Below the pieces are notes generated by a model that did no database searches, was not told where the DNA came from, and worked only from the letters and a program-made list of their open reading frames with translations. From Pogona vitticeps (Eukaryota > Chordata > Lepidosauria > Squamata > Agamidae), in NCBI RefSeq assembly GCF_051106095.1, contig NC_135785.1:224187045-224251044 (forward strand): a stretch of DNA of 64,000 nt. The letters are read 5' to 3'. Every line of letters starts with the position of its first letter. Position 1 is the stretch's first letter. The position numbers were made by a program, and so were the translations under genes. Positions 56,843 through 64,000 of this stretch are shown one piece after another.

Positions 56843-57603
56843 TCAGTAGCTCTTTGAAATACAGGCCTGCTAGTTTGTGCCTGAGATGACCAGGCAAGGG
56901 GAGAGGGAATTGCCAGTTAATTGCAAGGCTTTGCCATCTCTGCGTTATTTCCTTTGAGAAAGAATTTCCAGGACCATAATTCACTCATGCTATGAGCTAA
57001 TTAACAAAATTTGTTTCAGCTGAAGAGAAAGGGAAGGGAGAGAGTGAAGTTACTTTGGAGAAGTTACTCTCCCTTTTTTTAAAAAAAATTCAGGGCGATT
57101 TAATGCTTCTGCTCAAAGGGTCTAGAAAGTGGAACAATGGAAAGAGTTTGCTTAGTTTAGCCTAGTCTGTCTAGGAAATTGCTATACTAACCTGCTGCTT
57201 TGCTACCTGATTTATACTCTGTATAGCCTGCATTAAGGGAATCCAGCCTGCTCTTTGCAAAGATGGCAGCTGTAGGTTCCCTACCCTAAATGAAGCTGCA
57301 GCCACCATCTTTGCAAAGGGCAGCCAGTCTCCCTTTTTACATGCAGTGGCTGGGAGGCTAGATGGAGAACTCAGCAGCCGTGATTAAGTAAGGAGGTGTT
57401 GATGGGTGTGGGGTGGGGGCTATGGAAGGGAGAGGAAGGGGGTGAGGTGGTGGGCTGTGGGGGTGGCTGGCTACCTATCAGCCGCCAATCTGCTGACCAG
57501 TGGCCGGTAGGCAGAATGTTGTGGTTTTGTGTGTGTGTGTGTGTGTGTTTCGTTTTTTGTTTTAGGTAATATGAAGGACAAATAAAAACAGTCAAATATT
57601 CAT

Positions 57604-57649
57604 CCCTTCGTATTTGTGGGGGTCTCCGGAACCCACAAATATGAAGGGA
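57604..57649. repeat. hairpin-forming inverted repeat
   Basis: TCCCTTCGTATTTGTGGG is followed after a short loop by CCCACAAATATGAAGGGA, an 18-bp stem with one wobble. It may be the end of a DNA transposon, because GGACAAATAAAAAC and TTTTTATATTTGTCCCC flank it on either side in inverse order. Confidence 0.5.
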
Positions 57650-58639
57650 CGGATATTTAACAAATTGGCTGTTTTTGCCGAAAAAGCCGATCCGTTTTTA
57701 TATTTGTCCCCATCTCTAATTGTGAGTATTCTCTTATAATCATAAGCTTTCTTATTTTCTTGTGGGGACTGTTCTGAATTGCTCTTGGCTTAAGTCCTTT
57801 TTGAATATACTTGCATTACCCTTTTTTTTTCTTTTTTCTTTCTTTTTTTAACTGTTTTGGGGACTTTTGAAACTACCTTTTGAAATTGTCTGCACCTTTA
57901 TTCTTTTTGTTTTCTTTTTGGAATCTTTTTAATAAAATACTAAAATATTACAGCAGTTTGGTTATTTCGGGAAAAGAAGATTGTTGGTACTAGAGAAGGG
58001 CTTTGCCTTGATCATTCACTGGATACTTAATTGTGGATATTTTGGTATCCCTACCTGGCAGGGCTGGCATACATGCTAAAACACTCAACCTTGTGGATTT
58101 TTGGTAAGTCCCTGATGCACTGATTGCCAGAGTAACTCAAAGTGTTGCCGAAGAGGAAATTAACAGGGAGATTTCCTCCAGCCATCAGCACAACTGGCCC
58201 TCCTGGAATTTACCCTCACAGGAAAAGTCTGGGTGATATAGTTTAGTGGTTAGAGTGGACCTCTCTGACCCAGCCACAATCTTGACAATTGGCTAGTGTC
58301 TGTGGCCAAAAAGCATAGTCAGCTCTCACTGTACAGTTTTGGGTTTAGTTTTTTATTGGAGGGGGAGGAGGAGGAGAAATGTCCTTTTAACATTTCAACA
58401 TTTTTTTTTGTATGTGTATGTTGATGAGGGTTCTTCCAACAAACATTCCCTCTTGTTTCTCTTCTTGTTTTGGTTACAGTTTAGTACAGTCTTGTGATCT
58501 GGAAGTTAGCTATTAGGGGAAAAAAAGCTGTAAATGCCCCAAACAATATGTTGCAACAATTCTTTGTAATAATGTTACACTTTTTAATGAAAAGACAGCA
58601 AACCTTCTACTCTTCTCATTTAAGCAAATTCAGCAAGTC

Positions 58640-58964
58640 TTATATAGTACAAGAGATATAAAAATGAAAAAGATTACTTCCGTTTTGGTTTTGAGCATGA
58701 GGAGAAGTGTGTACTTTTGACTTTCGGGCAACACTATTGCAGGAAGGCCTCTGAGGAACAAATCTGATTTCCTCTGTGACACAGCTCTCTTCCACCCACT
58801 GCCACTCATCTCCTCTCTTCTTCACTCTCTCGAGATGACAGAAACTTCTCATCACGAACCATTGCAAGTCGATGGAGGAAGGTAACATGCCAAGAGAATA
58901 ATTCCATCCCAACAGAATTGATTTTCATTTGGTGAAAACCATGAAGTGAAAACATCTCCAGGCC
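58640..58964 (+). promoter_or_regulatory. BTLA: BTLA 5' flank and probable 5' UTR
   Basis: The bases before the first BTLA ATG are presumed to hold the promoter or 5' UTR. An earlier ATG at 58941 is followed at once by a stop (ATGAAGTGA), a minimal upstream open frame. No TATA box or CpG island is obvious, as expected for a lymphoid gene, and the transcription start cannot be placed. Confidence 0.35.
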
Positions 58965-59034
58965 ATGAACACAGGCAGATTTGCTCTGCAGTTTCTCCTT
59001 TTGATGCTGATGGTGGACGAGCCATGGGCAAGTG
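58965..59034 (+). CDS. BTLA: BTLA coding exon 1 (signal peptide)
   Basis: The 70-base coding part encodes MNTGRFALQFLLLMLMVDEP then WAS and the first base of the next codon, ending AAGTG|GTAAGA in phase 1. It is a signal peptide: a short basic N-region, a leucine/methionine-rich core and small residues before the expected cleavage near Ala-Ser-Ala. The phase matches the immunoglobulin exon 4.5 kb downstream. Exon 1 by itself carries no family signature, so its identity depends on that match. Confidence 0.75.
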
Positions 59035-59349
59035 GTAAGATACTTTGATGAAATAACCTTATTTATCAGGAAAACAATGAAGTGTGAATTAAAGGGTTCT
59101 CTAGGTATTGCACCAGTGACAAGACATGGCTCTAAACTGGGGCTTTTATTAGATTAACCAATACAGGGAGAAATGGGACTTAGTTTAAGACCGAATCCAG
59201 ACTTTAAATATGTAACAAAAAAAGTCCTGAAAAAAGGGGGGAAAAGACCATTGGAGTACAGAGAAAATGCTGTTTCAGCATCTGCTAATTGTTGCAAAAG
59301 TTTCTATGGAAAGAAGTGTGGCTTCTAGAGAGATTTAGTTCCCTTAAGA

Positions 59350-59513
<164 letters not shown>

Positions 59514-59724
59514 AACACATGTATTTAATGAAAACCTATTTATGAGCAAGTTTTCTTGTTCTTTCTTCAGGATTTGTTCTAAGGTTGTCTGGTTGTCAAA
59601 AAGTGCCATTCTTTATGTATCTACATCAAATAAAGTACTACTGAATTATTTTAAACTTCTATGAAAGAAAGTTGGAGCTAAATGTCTTGGTAAAATATTT
59701 GTGTACTAGGATCGGTGCAGTGCT

Positions 59725-59857
59725 GTCCTCTGAAGATGCTGGCCACAGAGACTGGTGAAACGTTCTGAAGAATAACCTTCAGAACACGGCCAAAGAGCCT
59801 GAAAAACCCACAACAACCATTAGATCCCGGTCGTGAAAGCCTTTGCGAATATATTGT
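59725..59857 (+). mobile_element. Penelope-type repeat, hammerhead-like
   Basis: It starts GTCCTCTGAAGATGCTGGCC, keeps GAAACGTT after the stem-II hairpin, and ends GTGAAAGCCTTTGCGAATAT. It is more diverged than the copy at 45487; the stem I partner has changed to CTGA. Confidence 0.65.
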
Positions 59858-60754
59858 TATCTTATTTCTCATGGCTGGCACATTGATACATTGGTAAAAT
59901 TATGTCACAGAGCAATTTGAGCCATTGCTGCAGTACTGGCATTTCAACATGCCGCTTTTCGCCTGTCATTGTCAGGAGACACTCATGGGTGAGGTTGTGG
60001 GGGGAGGGAAGTAGGAAGACAGCAAACCTCCAGGCCTCATTGGAAGGACAAGTGGGATCAGTGCTGCCGCAAGATGTGTGAGTGAACGGTCTGGTCTCAG
60101 GGGCTGGTCCCTCATTAGGTCCAGCTATGCAGGGATATTCGTATACAAATACCCCCATCTCTAGTTGGTATATATTTACTCTGAACGGCCGGAATCCTGT
60201 TGCGAAAAGTATGGCAGTATAAGGGAAAATAGTTCACTAGTGGTGGCAGAGACAATTCATGCATGCAATGAGACTGATTGTACATGAGTTGTGTGGGCCC
60301 TAGAATCAAAGCAGGAACTCCTCAACTATTGCCAGTGACATCATTTTATGCAACAAGACTGTCCAAAATTAAACCACCATACATGTAGAGGGGTTCTAGG
60401 CTATTGTGCAATAAAGAAAATTAGCCATGTGTATAGAAATGTAATATGGTCACATGTCAGTAATTATTATAGCAAGCAAGAGGCAGGAATATAGTTTAAA
60501 ATGTGAAGAGTGGCAGAGGCAAGAGTATTGTTTAAAATCCCTTGGAAAATTGAAAATCTTATCCTGACATTGAAAAGACTGTAATGTTGGTGCCAGATAT
60601 ACTTCTTTAGGGAAGATATTGTTCCATGCTTATGACACCATCACAAAAAATGCCTTCTTTGTTCATATCTCATATTCTACATCCAAGGAAGGCACTGTCG
60701 AGCATCTTAAGACACAGGGCCTTGGATACAGGAAAAAAGGATCCTTCAGCTATT

Positions 60755-60756
<2 letters not shown>

Positions 60757-60822
<66 letters not shown>
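60757..60822. repeat. (TTGA)n microsatellite, tail of L2 copy
   Basis: About 15 units of GATT follow the 3' end of the adjacent minus-strand L2-type element, so this is probably its expanded terminal repeat. Confidence 0.9.
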
Positions 60823-61318
60823 CATTGTAAGTGTATACACAGTATACCCATACAATGAAATTCACAGACACCCAGAGACCAGACACATGCACACACATAA
60901 AATTCCCCAAACACTCCCCACCTACTAAAAGTCCCCACTAAAAATACAAACATCTACACCGCAGGCCAAGTAACACAGTCCAACTAACTATTCACTACTG
61001 GTGGTCTTTAAGCTCATTATTAAGTGCAATTATAGCTCTGGGATAAAAACTATTCAGAAAACGTGTGGTCCGAGTCTGAATTGTTCTATATCTTCTGCCA
61101 GACGGCAACAGTTCAAAAAAGTTATAAGCAGGATGGGAAGAGTCTCTCAGGATGCTATGTGATTTCCTTAGACAGCGGGATGTGAAGATGTCATCCAGGG
61201 TTGGTAGCTGGAGCCCGATGATATTCTGGGCAATTTTAATGGTTCTCTGTAGAGCTTTTTTGTCCGCTACAGAGCTACTCCCAAACCATGCCAGAATGCC
61301 ATAGGATCCCAAGCTATT
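60762..61318 (-). mobile_element. L2-type LINE 3' end
   Basis: On the minus strand one frame of about 105 codons encodes IKIAQNIIGLQLPTLDDIFT, SRCLRKSHSILRDSSHPAYN and FFELLPSGRRYRTIQTRTTR, the L2 ORF2 C-terminus. It is followed by a 3' UTR ending GAATTTCATTGTATGGGTAT, then CAATGACAATC repeats. The open C-terminus and clear tail suggest a fairly young 5'-truncated insertion in BTLA intron 1. Confidence 0.8.
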
Positions 61319-62070
61319 TTAAGCTTCAGATTTAAGCCACAGTACCTTTAATTCAGAATTAGATGCAAACAGGCATTTGATTTGTGTGTGTTTAAATTAG
61401 TATGATATGAGTAAACTTGACTGTATTTGTTAAAACTGTGGCAACCAAACTCTGCAGTAATAAAAGTTTCCAACTCATCTTAAAAGACATCTAAAATGTA
61501 TCATCTTGTAGTAATCTAAGCAGGAGATTAGGTTGCCATTAGACCATGTTGGCTACTGTCTCTGTCCAGGAATAGTGAATCAGCCAAAGCTGTGAAAAAC
61601 TTCCTCTTCCAACCAAAGTGACCTGGGTCTCCAGACATGAAGCTAGACCAAACAGCAAGCCCAAACTGTGACGCTAGTCCTCAAAGTGAACAAGTCCCAC
61701 CCTGAAGTGGTTGAACATCCATGCCTCAGACATGGAAACCATCTCACATTCTCTGTTATAACCCATCCCAAAACTGCTTGTTCATTTCAGTTCTCAGAAG
61801 GTCAAACTAGATCACATGTTTCAGTTTACTGGTCTTCACCGTGATTATTACTGAATCCAGATAGGTTCAGCAGCAACAGTACAGCTTTCCCTGAGTCAAG
61901 CGGGAAGGAAAAATGGAACTGTCATTGCATTAGAGAGAAAAGACAGCAGCTTCTAACAATTTAAATATAAACATTCTTAAATATTCTTTGAAGCAGTCAT
62001 CTGGTAAAGAATCTTATTCACTTTATTTCAAAATGAAGGCGGTTAAACACATATTTTCTCATTTTTGCAG

Positions 62071-62207
62071 ATCAGTTATTTGAGATTGATCCCTTCATTC
62101 AGAAAAAAGAAGCCAAACTATGTATTACAGAAAAGAAGAGTTCTGCTGGTACAGTTCAAGTGCTTAGAGTGGGCATTGTGCCATGCAGAGGAGGGAAATG
62201 TGTCTGA
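62071..62207 (+). other. candidate alternative terminal exon in BTLA intron 1
   Basis: A good acceptor (TTTTCTCATTTTTGCAG) opens a segment that, joined in phase 1 to exon 1, reads DQLFEIDPFIQKKEAKLCIT, EKKSSAGTVQVLRVGIVPCR, GGKCV and then stops. This would make a 68-residue secreted product with three cysteines. An AATAAA lies about 200 bp on, at 62404. A 45-codon open stretch is not rare by chance, and I see no homology. Confidence 0.2.
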
Positions 62208-62881
62208 AAAATACCAAGAAAATATATAACTTGGTATATATTTCTCACCTCCTTATTTTAATCTATCTCACCTCCTTATTTTAATACAGTCACCATGAAG
62301 ATATACAGTAAAGAAAATAGAACTCATGTTTCTTGTAATATTATTTATTTGTTTGAAACATTTTATTTTTCAATGAACTTAAAATGTCTTATATCAAAGC
62401 ATTAATAAAGTAGCCCCCAAACCATAGATTGCTGTATTTTAAAAGTTTTAAATTTTTAACTTAAATACTTCAGTTTCAGAGTGATGGGACCTGTATTCTC
62501 AATACATTTGAAGGGTGCCACATTGCAGAGGGCTTGGTCCATGTGGCCTTCCAAACCCTAGAGTGAGACCTCAAAAGACCCTTGGTGCATGGCTCTTGAG
62601 AACCTTAAAAATATTTCCTCTTTTAATTTTAAATTTGCCTGTCCGCAGACTGGAAGAGGAAAAATTAGTACCGCTGAGTGAGTTGACCGAATGTGCATAA
62701 TGAATAGGAAGTGGCCAGGTGAGAACAACTTTCCCAGAATCAGGATCAAGCAAGCTGTTTCCAGGGTGTAACTTCTAACTCCTTAGAACCCGAGAAGTCC
62801 TGATAGAAGAGATAACTCTTACCTTCACGAATCCAAGCATGAAATGTATGCTTCTTTTGTGAAAAATGCATGGCTGCTTAC

Positions 62882-63078
62882 AGCTGGTTAGATAGCTCAG
62901 TGAGTTAGGTATCTGACTGCAGAGCCAGATGGAGTTCAAATCCCCACCATGCACCCCAGCCTGAGTACCCTTGGGCAAACAGCACAGCCCTAAGATGCCA
63001 CCAGTAGAAGGGACTGGCAAATTACTTCTGAGTGCTCCATTTGTAGAAAACCCTGAAAAAGGTCACCATAAATCCTCT
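62882..63078 (+). repeat. tRNA-derived SINE
   Basis: A tRNA-like head with a clear A box (GATAGCTCAGTGAGTTAGG) and B box (GAGTTCAAATCC) is followed by CCTTGGGCAAACAGCACAGC and CCCTGAAAAAGGTCACCATA. It is the best preserved of three copies in the window. Confidence 0.75.
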
Positions 63079-63237
63079 AACATCAAGCTCTATAAGCAGC
63101 CGTTATTTTACTACCATTCCCTCCACTCCTACCCTTTAAATGAACTTTTCAGAAAGTTGAACTCTTTCATGTTACATATTATGCATGTTACATATTATAC
63201 ATAAGTATTGCATGCAGTGTTAAAATGGCTGAAGTGA

Positions 63238-63278
63238 GAGGAAGAGGAGGAGGAGGAGGAGGAGGAGGAGGAAGAGAC
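63238..63278. repeat. (GGA)n microsatellite
   Basis: About 12 GGA/GAA-type units form a purine-only tract in BTLA intron 1. Confidence 0.9.
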
Positions 63279-63568
63279 CACATCTTAATATTATGAAGCC
63301 ATGGTTGTTGTTACCTGTTGTCAAATCACTTCAAACTTATGTTGATCCCGATAAAGTTTGGAAGACATACAAAATGTTCATCACCTGGTTTACTGTTGCC
63401 ACGCACACAGAGACAGTGAATTTTCAATTCAAGTGAGCATTTGAATTGAGGTCTCCTGAGGCTACTCTAAGATATTATCCACTTCACCATCTCATAAAAC
63501 AACGATACTGCTGAAATGTGTATTGTGTACAGTATAACCATACTTTTTGCCCTACTGTTCTCTTTCAG

Positions 63569-63910
63569 CTGACAAAAAAGAGAACTGCACTATTTGTATT
63601 TCTGTCCCACGGGGCACCAAGTATTATGCATGTTCTGGCGACTCAGTTACTATAGAGTGTCCAGTGATGTACTGCCAAGAAAAGCCTCTAGTGCATTGGT
63701 ACAGGTACAGCAAAGAGAATAAGACATTTTTTGCCTTACCCCATGGAGAAAGGCACACAGTTTCATGGACCAATGAAAACAATTTTAATGTATTCTCGAA
63801 GACTTTGAATTTTCCATCGGTTAATAAGAATGACAGTGGACTTTATCGTTGTGAGGCCAGTGTGGGGGAAGACAAAATTCCAGGCTATACAACAGAAGTC
63901 ATTGTTCAAG
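63569..63910 (+). CDS. BTLA: BTLA coding exon 2 (immunoglobulin V-type domain); gene continues past the window
   Basis: After the acceptor TCTCTTTCAG the exon encodes 114 residues in phase 1, forming one immunoglobulin domain. The sequence SGDSVTIECPVMYCQEKPLV followed by HWYRY parallels human BTLA (GDPFELECPVKYC...HVTWCK), and NDSGLYRCEA parallels NDNGSYRCSA. BTLA is an inhibitory receptor of T and B cells that binds the TNF-receptor family member HVEM (TNFRSF14). The framework cysteines are present (EC...YRC), as is the CPVxYC pair. The human second pair in the C-prime region (WCKLNGTTC) is replaced by WYRYSKENKT. N-linked sites include NCT, NKT and NDS. The donor is TTCAAG|GTAAGC in phase 1. 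Membrane and ITIM exons lie to the right of the window. Confidence 0.85.
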
Positions 63911-64000
63911 GTAAGCATGTTACGAAAAACACACAGTGATAGCCAACCTTCAGCTCACCAAGCTCAGCTGATGTTCATCCTGTCAGCAACATATTTTAGT

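Overview
This is vertebrate nuclear DNA, almost certainly from a squamate reptile (lizard or snake). Genes are sparse, with long introns. The interspersed repeats are squamate-like: tRNA-derived SINEs ending in (ACCTTT)n of the Sauria SINE type, BovB (RTE) LINE pieces, CR1, L2 and L1 LINEs, pogo/Tigger-like and hAT-like MITEs, and short Penelope-type repeats. Assignments rest on remembered human protein sequences and on splice-site logic; no database search was run.

Three host protein-coding genes can be supported. ZNF654 runs on the minus strand from its start codon at 31991 to a stop at 11496. Its eight coding exons could all be located, the intron phases agree at every junction, and together they encode about 1,111 residues. 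CGGBP1 lies head to head with it on the plus strand, with an intact, intronless 165-codon frame at 40108-40605. Between them (about 31.2-32.9 kb) is a CpG-rich promoter region with four same-orientation CCAAT boxes. At the right edge the first two coding exons of BTLA, an inhibitory immunoglobulin-superfamily receptor, are on the plus strand (58965-59034 and 63569-63910). The rest of BTLA lies beyond the window.

Layout: 1-4043 has no recognised gene. 4046-8086 is a nested set of transposons: a Tigger-like element split by a CR1 LINE, which itself carries an L2-type tail and a pogo-like MITE. 8.1-11.5 kb is intergenic or ZNF654 3' flank, with an inverted pair of LTR fossil pieces and a hAT MITE with a perfect 8-bp target duplication. 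11.5-32.0 kb is ZNF654, whose introns hold Sauria SINEs, BovB copies and several foldback MITEs. 32.4-40.1 kb is the CGGBP1 5' region and intron, with two adjacent CpG-rich pogo-like MITEs. 40.6-58.9 kb is CGGBP1 3' flank and intergenic DNA with mixed LINE remains. It also holds a decayed duplicate of the BTLA immunoglobulin exon at about 47.03-47.36 kb. 58.9-64.0 kb is the 5' part of BTLA.

The most notable items are the BTLA-like pseudo-exon, which shows a second receptor gene once stood here; Penelope-type repeats that keep a hammerhead-ribozyme core, one pair of which forms a palindrome inserted in an L1 with a 12-bp target duplication; a phase-compatible candidate alternative terminal exon in BTLA intron 1; and an unusually strong in-frame splice donor near the end of the ZNF654 reading frame.
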